DNA of 10,826 bases from DATILL01 sp035476575 (GCA_035476575.1 DATILL010000033.1:1-10826); one strand, 5' to 3'. Shown: positions 1 to 7,075, counted from the stretch's first letter. Numbers and translations: made by a program. Notes: generated from the letters alone by a model not told the origin.

Positions 1-47
1 CACCCCACGGCACGCTGGATCTTCACGACAGGCCGGGGTACGGACAG

Positions 48-1091
48 TCAGCCGGTCCTGGCGGACTGGCTGACCTCGACCCAGCGGACCAGCAGATCGG
101 CCGCGGCGCCGGAGTCGACCGCGTACGCCGCCCGGTTCAGCCCGGCTCGCAGCGCATCCTCGACCGGGCCGCCCAACCCGTCGTACGCCGCGATCCCGGC
201 CGCCGCGTTGAGCAGCACCGCGTCACGTACCGGCCCACGCTCCCCCGCCAGCACCGCCCGCGCCACCTTGGCGTTGAACGCCGGGTCCGCGCCGCGCAGC
301 GCGTCCAGGGTCGTGGCCGGCAGGCCCAGCATTCCAGCGTCCACAGTGGACGGTGTCACCGCGCCGTCCCGGACCACCCAGACCGCCGAGGTGGTGGTCG
401 TCGTCATCTCGTCCAGCCCGTCCGCGCCACGGAACACCAGCGCGGTGGCACCCCGCCCGGCCAGCAGCGTGGCCAGCACCGGAGCCATCCGCTCGTCCGC
501 GCAGCCGATCGCCGCGGCCGCCGGCTGGGCCGGGTTGGTCAGCGGCCCGAGGAAGTTGAACGCCGTCGGCACCCCCAGCTCCCGCCGCGGCGCGGCGGCG
601 TGCCGCAGCCCAGGGTGGAAGACCGGGGCAAAGCAGAACCCGATGCCCACCTCAGCCACGCACCGGGCCACGCCTGGACCCTCGAGGTCGATGGCGACCC
701 CCAGCGCCTCCAGCAGGTCCGCCGCACCGCAGGAGGACGTGGCCGCCCGGTTGCCGTGCTTGACCACCGGCACGCCGGTTGCCCCGGTCACGATCGCGGC
801 CATGGTCGACAGGTTGACGGTGTGCGCCCGGTCACCACCGGTGCCGACGATGTCCACCGCCCGCACGTCCACCGACACCCGCTGCGCGTTGGCCAGCATG
901 GTGTGGACCAGGCCGGCCATCTCGGCCGGCGTCTCCCCCTTGGCCCGCAGCAGCACCACGAACGCGGCGAGCTGCGCCGCGGACGCCTCGCCGGCCATGA
1001 TCTCGGCCATCGCCCACGCGGTGTCGGCGTCGGACAGCGGCTCGGCGCGCAGCAGCGCGCCGAGCACACCCGGCCAGCTCCGGTCTGTCAC
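48..1091 (-). CDS. trpD: Anthranilate phosphoribosyltransferase TrpD
   Basis: A 347-residue cytoplasmic enzyme that joins anthranilate and phosphoribosyl pyrophosphate to give phosphoribosylanthranilate, the second step of tryptophan synthesis. Seen: the PRPP-binding GTGGD at about residues 83-87, KHGNR at 111-115 followed by the SSCGAADLLEALG helix, NFLGPLTNPA at 179-188, and the metal-binding DGLDEMT at about 224-230. The length is normal for the family. The start is GTG at 1089-1091. It shares the four bases GTGA (1088-1091) with the stop of the upstream receiver-like gene, and no strong ribosome binding site precedes it, so translational coupling is likely. It is the last gene of this minus-strand group within the window. 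A run of five threonines (about 230-234) is a small local oddity. In mycobacteria trpD also lies divergently beside ctaE-qcrCAB, so the position is conserved actinobacterial context and does not show a shared function. Confidence 0.97.
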   Translation of the reverse strand: MTDRSWPGVLGALLRAEPLSDADTAWAMAEIMAGEASAAQLAAFVVLLRAKGETPAEMAGLVHTMLANAQRVSVDVRAVDIVGTGGDRAHTVNLSTMAAIVTGATGVPVVKHGNRAATSSCGAADLLEALGVAIDLEGPGVARCVAEVGIGFCFAPVFHPGLRHAAAPRRELGVPTAFNFLGPLTNPAQPAAAAIGCADERMAPVLATLLAGRGATALVFRGADGLDEMTTTTTSAVWVVRDGAVTPSTVDAGMLGLPATTLDALRGADPAFNAKVARAVLAGERGPVRDAVLLNAAAGIAAYDGLGGPVEDALRAGLNRAAYAVDSGAAADLLVRWVEVSQSARTG

Positions 1092-1519
1092 CGGACACCG
1101 GCCCGCTTCCGCAGCAGGCCGCTGACGGTCTCGGCGGCGGTCACCGCGTCGACCGGGTACATGATCGTGCCGTCGGCCTGCGACCAGGTCGCCAGCCAGC
1201 GGTCGTCCCGGCGGCGGATCAGCACCAGCAGCAGCGGTGGGTCGGCGACCTCCTGCCGGATGGTCCGCACGATGCCCATGCCACCGGTCGGCTGTGCCTC
1301 GCCGTCCAGGATAGCCAGGTCGACGCCGCCAGCGTCGACGTAGGACATCACCTCGTCGCCGGTCCCGACGTCGACGTACTCGATGCGGCCGACATCACCG
1401 GCAGGACGCCGACCCACCGCGGTCCGGATCTGCTCCCGGACGGCGGGATCCTGGCTGAACACGAGCACGGTATGCGACACGGGCACAGTGTGCGCGCCGC
1501 GCTCGGTCGGGCTGCTCAT
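1088..1519 (-). CDS. Atypical receiver-domain (response-regulator-like) protein
   Basis: A single receiver-like domain of about 143 residues with no output domain. Seen: a beta-1 strand HTVLVFSQDP, an aspartate in VDLAILDGEAQ where receivers carry the phosphoacceptor (residue 72 from this start), a strand PLLLVLIRRRDD, and a C-terminal MYPVDAVTAAETVSGLLRKR resembling the usual KPxxxxxL end. The conserved lysine before Pro-Val is tyrosine, the beta-4 Ser/Thr is not evident, and the acidic pair after beta-1 is reduced to one Asp, so normal phosphorylation switching is doubtful. Start choice: GGGAG at 1530-1534 is only 1 nt from the ATG at 1528 but 10 nt from the ATG at 1519, so I prefer 1519; starting at 1528 adds three residues. 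The stop overlaps the trpD start (GTGA), so the two are probably co-transcribed. Function unknown; receiver fold is likely but not certain. Confidence 0.8.
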   Translation of the reverse strand: MSSPTERGAHTVPVSHTVLVFSQDPAVREQIRTAVGRRPAGDVGRIEYVDVGTGDEVMSYVDAGGVDLAILDGEAQPTGGMGIVRTIRQEVADPPLLLVLIRRRDDRWLATWSQADGTIMYPVDAVTAAETVSGLLRKRAGVR

Positions 1520-1529
1520 CGACGTCATG

Positions 1530-1534
1530 CTCCC
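1530..1534 (-). promoter_or_regulatory. Ribosome binding site deciding the receiver-like gene start
   Basis: GGGAG on the minus strand. It is too close to the ATG at 1528 (1 nt) but acceptably spaced (10 nt) from the in-frame ATG at 1519. Confidence 0.5.
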
Positions 1535-1540
1535 GGAAGA

Positions 1541-1558
1541 CGGCCGGCAGGACGGCCG
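1541..1558 (-). other. Small hairpin between the zinc-ribbon and receiver-like genes
   Basis: CGGCCG at 1541-1546 and 1553-1558 form a 6-bp stem with a 6-nt loop. It lies between the stop of the zinc-ribbon gene and the receiver-like gene. It could be a weak terminator or a 5' leader structure. No T-run follows. Confidence 0.3.
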
Positions 1559-1559
1559 A

Positions 1560-1565
1560 ATCCTA
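1560..1565 (-). promoter_or_regulatory. Candidate -10 element for the receiver-like gene and trpD
   Basis: TAGGAT on the minus strand fits the actinobacterial TANNNT -10 pattern. A weak -35 (CTGATC, 1584-1589) lies 18 bp upstream. Transcription would begin near 1553, giving a leader of about 34 nt before the ATG at 1519. Confidence 0.4.
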
Positions 1566-1585
1566 GTCCTCAGGGCGGTCGCGGA

Positions 1586-1762
1586 TCAGCCCGGGTTCAG
1601 CCGCTGCCCGACCGTCGACGCGGTGGTGGAGTGAACGAAGCAGTTCGGTCCGGGGTTGTATGTCGACAGCTTCTCCCCACACACCGAGCAGTGCCGGATG
1701 CTGCTGTCGTACTTTCGAACGGGCTTGCGTGTGACGCCACTGGGACGTGTGCCGGCGACCAA
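1586..1762 (-). CDS. Small zinc-ribbon protein (58 aa), function unknown
   Basis: A short gene that a default ORF search would miss because it starts with TTG and is only 58 residues long. Seen: CSVCG (Cys25, Cys28) followed by YNPGPNCFVH (Cys41, His44), a CxxC-x12-CxxH arrangement that should bind one zinc. A basic N-terminal stretch (RKPVRKY, 12-18) precedes it, and a short tail follows. The start is supported by a strong ribosome binding site GAGGAGG (1772-1778) nine bases upstream, by an in-frame stop at 1781-1783, and by the lack of any other usable start. GC at third codon positions is about 83%, as expected for a real gene here. It lies between the CtaG-type gene and the receiver-like gene on the same strand and has its own promoter-like sequence. 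I recall small actinobacterial proteins with similar C-x-x-C and YNPGP-x-C patterns but cannot name a family. A nucleic-acid or protein-binding role is inference. Confidence 0.75.
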   Translation of the reverse strand: MVAGTRPSGVTRKPVRKYDSSIRHCSVCGEKLSTYNPGPNCFVHSTTASTVGQRLNPG

Positions 1763-1771
1763 AGCCGCGCA

Positions 1772-1778
1772 CCTCCTC
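1772..1778 (-). promoter_or_regulatory. Ribosome binding site of the zinc-ribbon gene
   Basis: GAGGAGG on the minus strand, nine bases before a TTG start codon at 1762. It is among the strongest Shine-Dalgarno matches in the window and is the main reason for accepting the TTG start. Confidence 0.7.
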
Positions 1779-1807
1779 GGTCAACCCCCGTTGCGAATGG
1801 TGGGCAA

Positions 1808-1837
1808 ACGGTAGGCCGGACGGGTGAGTATGGTCAA
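1808..1837 (-). promoter_or_regulatory. Promoter for the zinc-ribbon gene
   Basis: TTGACC at 1832-1837 (-35) and TACCGT at 1808-1813 (-10), separated by 18 bp, on the minus strand. This is a good match to housekeeping sigma promoters of actinobacteria. It lies just after the stop codon of the CtaG-type gene. Transcription is predicted to begin near 1801, giving a leader of about 40 nt before the TTG start. Confidence 0.6.
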
Positions 1838-1839
1838 CG

Positions 1840-2814
1840 TCATGTGTCCGGTGGGTTGCGATCCGTCTCTGCCGCCGGCTCGGCGGTAGGCTCCGCGACC
1901 GCCGCCTGCCGGGCGGCCTGCGCCTCCAGCCGGTCCAGCCGGCGGTCCTCCCGCTCGGCCTCCCGCTCCGAGGCCCGCATCCACTGGAACGCGACCGAGC
2001 CGAGCATGAGCAGCCCGACCAGGTCGCCGGAGGCCCATAGCAGGCCGCCGCCGACCCGCTGCTCGCTCGCCGGGTCGGACCAGGCCAGGTGCAGCCCGGC
2101 GTAGTAGTCGCCAGCGATCACCTCATGCCCGCTCATGATGGACAGCCCCAGGATGGCGTGGAACGGCAGCGCCAGGAACAGCAGCAGGAAACGCAGCGGG
2201 TAGGCCACCCGCCCGGGGACCGGGTCCAGCCCCACCAGCGGCCAGAGGAAGAGGCAGCCGACCAGCAGGAGATGCAGGTGCAGCGCTTCGTGCAGCACGT
2301 CGTTGCGCAGGCTGGCCTCGTACAGCGGGGAGAAGTAGAGCACGAACGGGTTGGCGACGAAGGCCAGCCAGCCGACCAGCGGGAAGGTGAGCACCCGGGC
2401 CACCCCGCTGTGCAGCACCGCGACCAGCGCCCGCCGGCGCGCCGGAGACAGCGTCCGCAGCGCCAGCGTCACCGGCGCCCCCAGCGCGAGGAACACCGGC
2501 GACACCATCGACAGCACCATGTGCTGGACCATGTGGACGCTGAACAGCGTGTCGTCGTAGGTGCCGAGCCCGGTCATGGTGGCCACCGCGACCGTGCCCA
2601 GGCCGCCGCCGACGAAGGACGCCGTCCGTCCCCGGCTCCAGGTGTCGCCTCGCAGCCGCAGCCGGCGGACCCCGGCCAGGTAGGCTGCCCCGGCCAGCAG
2701 CAGGCAGGTGGCCAGGAACGGGTCGACCCGGCTCTCGGTGAAGAACCGGGCCGGGGTGAACGGCGGCAGCGAACCGGCGTCGGCCAGCGCTGTCGCAAGG
2801 CTGGGCAGGGCCAC
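1840..2814 (-). CDS. ctaG: Cytochrome c oxidase assembly protein, CtaG_caa3 family
   Basis: A 324-residue integral membrane protein of the CtaG_caa3 family, needed in other bacteria to assemble an active haem-copper oxidase, probably through copper delivery. Seen: about seven hydrophobic segments (starting near residues 33, 66, 100, 143, 180, 207 and 259), the paired histidines VHMVQHMVL (His94, His98), the cluster HEALHLHLL (His175, His179, His181), and ALPFHAILGL (His219). The C terminus after about residue 280 is highly charged (EREAEREDRR) and probably helical, ending in an Ala/Glu/Pro-rich tail. The start is GTG at 2812-2814, with no Shine-Dalgarno but a -10 element placed for leaderless transcription. 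It is divergent from ctaE, which fits a role in making the same oxidase. The family assignment is firm; the copper role comes from relatives, not from this sequence. Confidence 0.92.
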   Translation of the reverse strand: MALPSLATALADAGSLPPFTPARFFTESRVDPFLATCLLLAGAAYLAGVRRLRLRGDTWSRGRTASFVGGGLGTVAVATMTGLGTYDDTLFSVHMVQHMVLSMVSPVFLALGAPVTLALRTLSPARRRALVAVLHSGVARVLTFPLVGWLAFVANPFVLYFSPLYEASLRNDVLHEALHLHLLLVGCLFLWPLVGLDPVPGRVAYPLRFLLLFLALPFHAILGLSIMSGHEVIAGDYYAGLHLAWSDPASEQRVGGGLLWASGDLVGLLMLGSVAFQWMRASEREAEREDRRLDRLEAQAARQAAVAEPTAEPAAETDRNPPDT

Positions 2815-2820
2815 CCGACG

Positions 2821-2826
2821 AGCCTA
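2821..2826 (-). promoter_or_regulatory. -10 element of a probable leaderless ctaG promoter
   Basis: TAGGCT on the minus strand (TANNNT). The base seven positions downstream of its last T is 2814, the first base of the GTG start codon, as in leaderless mRNAs common in actinobacteria. No good -35 is visible. Confidence 0.45.
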
Positions 2827-2883
2827 CGACGGCGTCTTCGACAAGCTGTAGGACCCCGCCGAAGCGGCCGATGAGCCGGGCGC

Positions 2884-2889
2884 GATAAT
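2884..2889 (+). promoter_or_regulatory. -10 element of the ctaE-qcrCAB operon (candidate)
   Basis: GATAAT on the plus strand, five of six matches to TATAAT and unusually AT-rich for its surroundings. Transcription would begin at about 2896-2897, at the in-frame GTG 2897 of ctaE, which suggests a leaderless mRNA. The ATG at 2888 overlaps this element and would then not be transcribed. No clear -35. Confidence 0.45.
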
Positions 2890-3508
2890 GACCAGCGTGA
2901 CGGCGACCTCCCTGCGGGCCAGCGACTTCGAGCCGAGCCGGGTGCACTCCCTGACCAGGCCAAACATGGTCAGCGTGGGCACCATCGTGTGGCTGTCCAG
3001 CGAGCTGATGTTCTTCGCTGGGCTGTTCTCGATGTACTTCACGGTTCGGGCGAGCAGCTCGGTGGGCTGGCCGCAGCCGCCCACCGAGCTGAACATCCCC
3101 TACGCGCTGGTGGTCACCACCGTCCTGGTGCTGTCCTCAGTGACCTGCCAGCTTGGCGTGTTCGCGGCTGAGAAGGGCGACGTCTACGGGCTGCGCCGCT
3201 GGTTCACCCTGACCTTCTTCATGGGCCTGTTCTTCGTGCTCGGCCAGGCCAACGAGTACCACAGCCTGGTCAAGGAGGGCACCACCATCTCCTCCACCGG
3301 CTACGGCTCGGTGTTCTACCTGACCACCGGCTTCCACGGGCTGCACGTGATCGGCGGCCTGTTCGCGTTCATCTTCTTCCTGATCCGCACCACGATGGGC
3401 CGGTTCACCCCGGCCCAGGCCACCAGCGCGATCGTCGTCTCCTACTACTGGCACTTCGTCGACGTCGTCTGGATCGGCCTGTTCACGGTGATCTACTTCA
3501 TCCGGTAG
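2888..3508 (+). CDS. ctaE: Cytochrome c oxidase subunit III (CtaE)
   Basis: Subunit III of the aa3-type oxidase, an integral membrane protein packed against the catalytic subunit and linked to sustained proton uptake. Length is 206 residues, usual for the short actinobacterial form with five membrane segments (near 29-51, 71-91, 105-124, 142-166, 181-204). Conserved features: SSELMFF with Glu39 in the first membrane segment, GFHGLHVIGG (His150, His153) and YYWHFVDVVWIGLF (His189, Asp192). It heads the plus-strand operon with qcrC, qcrA and qcrB, as in mycobacteria. The ATG at 2888 lacks a Shine-Dalgarno and overlaps a -10-like GATAAT. The GTG at 2897, three codons later, fits a leaderless start and would give 203 residues. 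The stop codon TAG (3506-3508) lies inside an 11-bp tandem duplication. Confidence 0.95.
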   Translation: MTSVTATSLRASDFEPSRVHSLTRPNMVSVGTIVWLSSELMFFAGLFSMYFTVRASSSVGWPQPPTELNIPYALVVTTVLVLSSVTCQLGVFAAEKGDVYGLRRWFTLTFFMGLFFVLGQANEYHSLVKEGTTISSTGYGSVFYLTTGFHGLHVIGGLFAFIFFLIRTTMGRFTPAQATSAIVVSYYWHFVDVVWIGLFTVIYFIR

Positions 3509-3523
3509 GAGCCCGGTAGGAGC
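3502..3523 (+). repeat. 11-bp tandem duplication across the ctaE stop
   Basis: CCGGTAGGAGC occurs twice head to tail (3502-3512 and 3513-3523) without mismatch. The first copy holds the ctaE stop codon TAG; both contain the Shine-Dalgarno-like AGGAG, but no start codon follows at a useful distance. Confidence 0.85.
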
Positions 3524-3559
3524 AACGCCGCCCTGTCCGCCGCAACCGCAAGGTGACAC

Positions 3560-4393
3560 ATGACCAAGCCGACCGCCAGCGAGGCGGACGAGAAGCCGGG
3601 CCAGCCCGCCCAGCAGGCGGGCACCGCATGGAGCCGCCTGCGTCGCCGGACGTCCGGCGCGCTGGCGTTGGGGCTGGCCCTCGGCGCCGTCGGCATCGGC
3701 TACGCCGCGCTGTCCCCCACCGGCCGGGCGAACGCCGGTGCGCCATCGGCGGACGTGCTGGCCGGCCAGCAGCTCTACCAGACCGCGTGCATCACCTGCC
3801 ACGGCCGCAACCTGCAGGGCGTGCCCGGCCGCGGGCCCAGCCTGCTCGGCACCGGCGAGGCGGCGGTGTACTTCCAGGTGACGACCGGCCGGATGCCGGC
3901 CACGATGCAGGGCGCGCAGAGCGCGGAGAAGCCGCCGCGCTACACCGAGGAGCAGGTCCGGCAGCTCGCGGCGTACGTGCAGGCGCTGTCCCCTGGTCCG
4001 CAGGTCCCCGGCGGCAACCTCCGCAACGACGCCGGCATGGCGAAGGGCGGCGAGCTGTTCCGGCTGAACTGCGCCCAGTGCCACAACTTCGCCGGCAAGG
4101 GCGGGGCGCTGTCCTCGGGCAAGCACGCGCCCGGCCTGGAGAACGCCACTGACGAGGTGATCTACGCCGCGATGCTGACCGGCCCGGAGAACATGCCGGT
4201 CTTCGGGGACAACCAGATCTCCCCCGAGGAGAAGCGCGCCATCATCAGCTACCTGCAGACCCTGAAGACGTCCAAGGACCCGGGTGGGCACGGCCTCGGC
4301 CGGCTGGGCCCGGTGCCGGAAGGCATCGTGATCTGGGTCGTCGGCGTCGGCCTGGTGGTGTTCGCGGCGATGTGGATAGGAGCGAAGTCGTGA
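3560..4393 (+). CDS. qcrC: Ubiquinol/menaquinol-cytochrome c reductase di-haem cytochrome c subunit (QcrC)
   Basis: The di-haem cytochrome cc subunit of the bc1 complex. In actinobacteria it replaces a soluble cytochrome c by carrying electrons from the Rieske centre straight to CuA of the oxidase. Seen: two CxxCH haem sites, CITCH at 77-81 and CAQCH at 171-175, each with a candidate axial methionine (GRMPA Met112; NMPVF Met212). An N-terminal membrane anchor or signal (about 33-50) follows a basic RLRRR, and a C-terminal membrane helix lies at about 254-273. The length of 277 residues is normal. The ATG at 3560 has AAGG (3550-3553) six bases upstream; it lies 51 bp after ctaE. The end overlaps the qcrA start by four bases (GTGA, 4390-4393). 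Haem attachment is expected outside the cytoplasmic membrane. Confidence 0.96.
   Translation: MTKPTASEADEKPGQPAQQAGTAWSRLRRRTSGALALGLALGAVGIGYAALSPTGRANAGAPSADVLAGQQLYQTACITCHGRNLQGVPGRGPSLLGTGEAAVYFQVTTGRMPATMQGAQSAEKPPRYTEEQVRQLAAYVQALSPGPQVPGGNLRNDAGMAKGGELFRLNCAQCHNFAGKGGALSSGKHAPGLENATDEVIYAAMLTGPENMPVFGDNQISPEEKRAIISYLQTLKTSKDPGGHGLGRLGPVPEGIVIWVVGVGLVVFAAMWIGAKS
4378..4382 (+). promoter_or_regulatory. Ribosome binding site deciding the qcrA start
   Basis: AGGAG within the end of qcrC, seven bases before the GTG at 4390. This favours 4390 over the in-frame GTG at 4372, which has no comparable site. Confidence 0.7.
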
Positions 4394-5424
4394 CCGGCGA
4401 GCCGCAGCCGACACTGGCCGCCGCCGATCTGGCCAGCAAGTCCGACGCTGAGCTCACCCGGCTCGGCGCCACGCTCGACGGGGTGACCATCCTGCACCGC
4501 GAGCTGCGCTACGAGCCCGGCTCGAAGGCGGACAAGCGGGCCGAGCGGCTGGTCGCCGGCTGCTTCCTGCTCACCTTCGTCAGCACGGTCGCGTTCATCG
4601 TGATCTACGGCTGGTTCCCTTGGAAGTTCTCGCTGACCGACGAACGCTACTACCTCTACACCCCGTTGCTCGGTGTGACCATGGCGCTGGCGCTGTTGGG
4701 CGTCGGTGCCGGCATCGTCTTCTGGGGCAAGCTGCTGATCCCGCATGAGACCGCGGTCCAGGAGCGGCACGACGGGTACTCCGACGAGATCGACCGGCAG
4801 ACCGTCGCGGCGACCCTGCGTGACGGGCTGGACATGACCGGGGTGGCCCGGCGGTCGCTGCTCAAACGCTCGCTCGGGCTGGGCGCCGGTGCACTCGGGG
4901 TGCTGGCTATCGTCCCGCTCGGTGGCTTGGTCAAGAAGCCGAAGGGTGAGCTGCTGCACACCCAGTGGGCTGACGGCGTCCGGCTGGTGCGGCTGGACAA
5001 CACCCCGCTGCGGCCGGAGGACCTGCGCCCCGGCGGCATGGAGACGGTGTTCCCCGGTGTCCCCGGCGGCACCAGGTCCGCGGACGGCCCGGTCATGCTG
5101 ATCCGGCTCTACCCCGACGTACAGCGCATCCCGCGCACCGGCCAGGCCGACTACAACTGGGGCGACTACCTCGCCTTCTCCAAGATCTGCACGCACGTCG
5201 GCTGCCCGACCTCGCTGTACGAGCAGGAGACCAACAAGATCCTCTGCCCGTGCCACCAGTCGCAGTTCGACGCGACACAGGACGCCAAGCCGATCTTCGG
5301 ACCGGCGACCCGAGCCCTGCCGATGCTGCCTATCACGGTGGACGCTGACGGATACTTTGTAGCGCGGAGTGACTTCCGTGAGCCCATCGGCCCGGCCTAC
5401 TGGGAGCGTGGGAACTATGACTAA
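4390..5424 (+). CDS. qcrA: Rieske iron-sulfur subunit of the bc1 complex (QcrA)
   Basis: The [2Fe-2S] subunit that takes the first electron from menaquinol. Length is 344 residues from GTG 4390. Seen: the Rieske motifs CTHVGC (Cys267, His269, Cys272) and CPCHQS (Cys286, Cys288, His289), giving two Cys and two His ligands plus the usual disulfide pair. The protein has the actinobacterial three-helix layout, with membrane segments near 55-75, 90-112 and 160-178. A twin-arginine signal, ARRSLLKRSLGLGAG (Arg154-Arg155), precedes the third helix. In Streptomyces the last helix and Rieske domain are inserted by Tat after Sec handles the first two; the same is expected here. The start is chosen for AGGAG seven bases upstream and the GTGA overlap with the qcrC stop. 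The stop overlaps the qcrB start by 8 bp and lies in a 15-bp duplication. Confidence 0.96.
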   Translation: MTGEPQPTLAAADLASKSDAELTRLGATLDGVTILHRELRYEPGSKADKRAERLVAGCFLLTFVSTVAFIVIYGWFPWKFSLTDERYYLYTPLLGVTMALALLGVGAGIVFWGKLLIPHETAVQERHDGYSDEIDRQTVAATLRDGLDMTGVARRSLLKRSLGLGAGALGVLAIVPLGGLVKKPKGELLHTQWADGVRLVRLDNTPLRPEDLRPGGMETVFPGVPGGTRSADGPVMLIRLYPDVQRIPRTGQADYNWGDYLAFSKICTHVGCPTSLYEQETNKILCPCHQSQFDATQDAKPIFGPATRALPMLPITVDADGYFVARSDFREPIGPAYWERGNYD

Positions 5425-7075
5425 CCCAAACGGGACTAACCCAAACGGTGCGGCCCGGCTGGCCGGTCCACCAAGCAGGCCAGGGCCGGCCGAGAAGGTG
5501 GCGAACTGGGCCGACGAGCGGCTCACGTCGGCCAACCCGCTCCGCCGGGCACTGAACAAGGTCTTTCCGGACCACTGGTCCTTCATGCTCGGCGAGATCG
5601 CGCTGTACTCGTTCATCATCCTGCTGCTCACCGGCACCTATCTCACGCTGTTCTTTGACGCGTCAATGGCCGAGACGAGGTACAACGGGATCTACGACCC
5701 GCTGCGCGGCGTGGACATGTCCCGTGCGTTCAGCTCGACGTTGAAGATCTCCTTCGACGTGCGCGGCGGGCTGATCATCCGGCAGATCCACCACTGGGCC
5801 GCGCTGCTGTTCGTCAGCGCGATCGTGGTGCACATGTTCCGGGTGTTCTTCACCGGGGCGTTCCGCAAGCCGCGCGAGATGAACTGGCTGATCGGCTTCA
5901 CGCTGCTGGTGCTGGCCATCGTCGAAGGCTTCGCCGGCTACTCGCTGCCGGACGACCTGCTCTCCGGCACCGGGCTGCGGATCGCGTCGGGAATTATCCT
6001 GTCCATCCCGGTGATCGGCACCTGGTTCTACTATCTGGTCTTCGGTGGCGAGTTCCCGGGTGACGAGATCATCGGGCGGCTCTACATCGCGCACGTGCTG
6101 CTGATCCCGGCGATCATCCTGGCTCTGATCGTGCTACATATCGGGCTGGTGGTCAAGCAGAAGCACACCCAGTTCCCCGGCCCTGGGCGGACCGAGAGGA
6201 ACGTCGTCGGCGTCCGGGTGATGCCGTTGTTCGCCACCAAGGGCGGCGGCTTCTTCATGATTGTGTTCGGCGTGATGGCGCTGCTCGGCGGCATGGCCCA
6301 GGTCAACCCGATCTGGCTGTACGGGCCGTACGAGCCGGCCACAGTGTCGGCGGGCTCGCAGCCCGACTGGTACATGGGCTTCCTCGAAGGGGACACCCGG
6401 ATCTGGCCGTCGTGGGAGTTCCGCGGCTTCGGTCACACCCTCCCGGCGGTGTTCTTCCCAACGGTGTTGGTGCCGGGGATCCTGTTCACCCTGGCGGCGA
6501 TGTACCCGTTCATCGAGGCCCGGCTGACCAAGGACCGCGCCATGCACAACCTGCTGCAGCGACCGCGAGACGTGCCGGTTCGGGCCTCGCTCGGCGTGAT
6601 GGCCCTGACCTGGTACGTCTGGATGTGGATCCTCGGCGGCAACGACGTGTGGTCGAAGGTGTTCGACATCAGCCTGAACGCGACCACCTGGATGGGCCGG
6701 ATCGGCATGATCATCCTGCCCCCGGTCGCCTACTGGGTGACCTACCGGATGTGCCTCGGCCTGCAGCAGGCCGACCGGCTGGTGCTCGAGCACGGCGTGG
6801 AGACCGGCATCATCAAGCGGCTGCCACACGGCGAGTTCATCGAGGTACACCAGCCGCTCGGCCCGGTGGACCCGCACGGGCACGGCCAGCTTCAGTACGC
6901 CGGGGCGCCGGTGCCGAAGAAGATGAACCGGCTCGGCGGGGTCGGCCGGGCGGTCCGCGGCTTCTTCTCGCCGGTTGAGGAGCCGACCGCGGTCGGTGCC
7001 GGACCGGCGCAGGGCGAGCCGACCGTCGACGACACCCAGCAGCGTGAGCTGGCCGGCCGGCCGAAGGCCGACTAG
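5417..7075 (+). CDS. qcrB: Cytochrome b subunit of the bc1 complex (QcrB)
   Basis: The membrane core of the menaquinol oxidase half of the supercomplex, holding haems bL and bH and both quinone sites. Length is 552 residues. Seen: the haem-ligand histidine pairs HHW (125/126) with VHMF (139), and AHVLL (226) with VLHIGL (241), the loop EGFAGYSLPDDLLSGTG, and PDWY at 316-319, the actinobacterial form of the PEWY motif at the quinol oxidation site. About eight membrane segments are present. A long hydrophilic C terminus (PHGEFIEVHQPLGPV and on, about 470-552) is typical of actinobacterial QcrB. The ATG at 5417 is preferred over the in-frame GTG at 5369: it has GGGAG (5402-5406) ten bases upstream and gives a normal N terminus. 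The start overlaps the qcrA stop. The first residues TNPNGTNPNG come from a tandem duplication. Confidence 0.96.
   Translation: MTNPNGTNPNGAARLAGPPSRPGPAEKVANWADERLTSANPLRRALNKVFPDHWSFMLGEIALYSFIILLLTGTYLTLFFDASMAETRYNGIYDPLRGVDMSRAFSSTLKISFDVRGGLIIRQIHHWAALLFVSAIVVHMFRVFFTGAFRKPREMNWLIGFTLLVLAIVEGFAGYSLPDDLLSGTGLRIASGIILSIPVIGTWFYYLVFGGEFPGDEIIGRLYIAHVLLIPAIILALIVLHIGLVVKQKHTQFPGPGRTERNVVGVRVMPLFATKGGGFFMIVFGVMALLGGMAQVNPIWLYGPYEPATVSAGSQPDWYMGFLEGDTRIWPSWEFRGFGHTLPAVFFPTVLVPGILFTLAAMYPFIEARLTKDRAMHNLLQRPRDVPVRASLGVMALTWYVWMWILGGNDVWSKVFDISLNATTWMGRIGMIILPPVAYWVTYRMCLGLQQADRLVLEHGVETGIIKRLPHGEFIEVHQPLGPVDPHGHGQLQYAGAPVPKKMNRLGGVGRAVRGFFSPVEEPTAVGAGPAQGEPTVDDTQQRELAGRPKAD
5420..5449 (+). repeat. 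15-bp tandem duplication at the qcrA/qcrB junction
   Basis: ACTAACCCAAACGGG (5420-5434) is followed by ACTAACCCAAACGGT (5435-5449), 14 of 15 identical. It encodes TNPNG twice at the QcrB N terminus, and its first copy contains the qcrA stop TAA. It is AT-richer than the flanking DNA. Confidence 0.85.

Noticed and set aside
208..1125. 305-codon plus-strand frame over trpD
   Set aside because: It is antisense to a clear TrpD; rich in Ser, Ala, Pro and Arg with no domain.
1563..1784. 73-codon minus-strand frame overlapping the zinc-ribbon gene
   Set aside because: It is another reading frame of the same stretch, with no motif. The Cys/His-bearing frame has the well-placed ribosome binding site.
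4249..5637. 462-codon minus-strand frame over qcrA
   Set aside because: Antisense to QcrA with intact Rieske motifs; no protein-like features.
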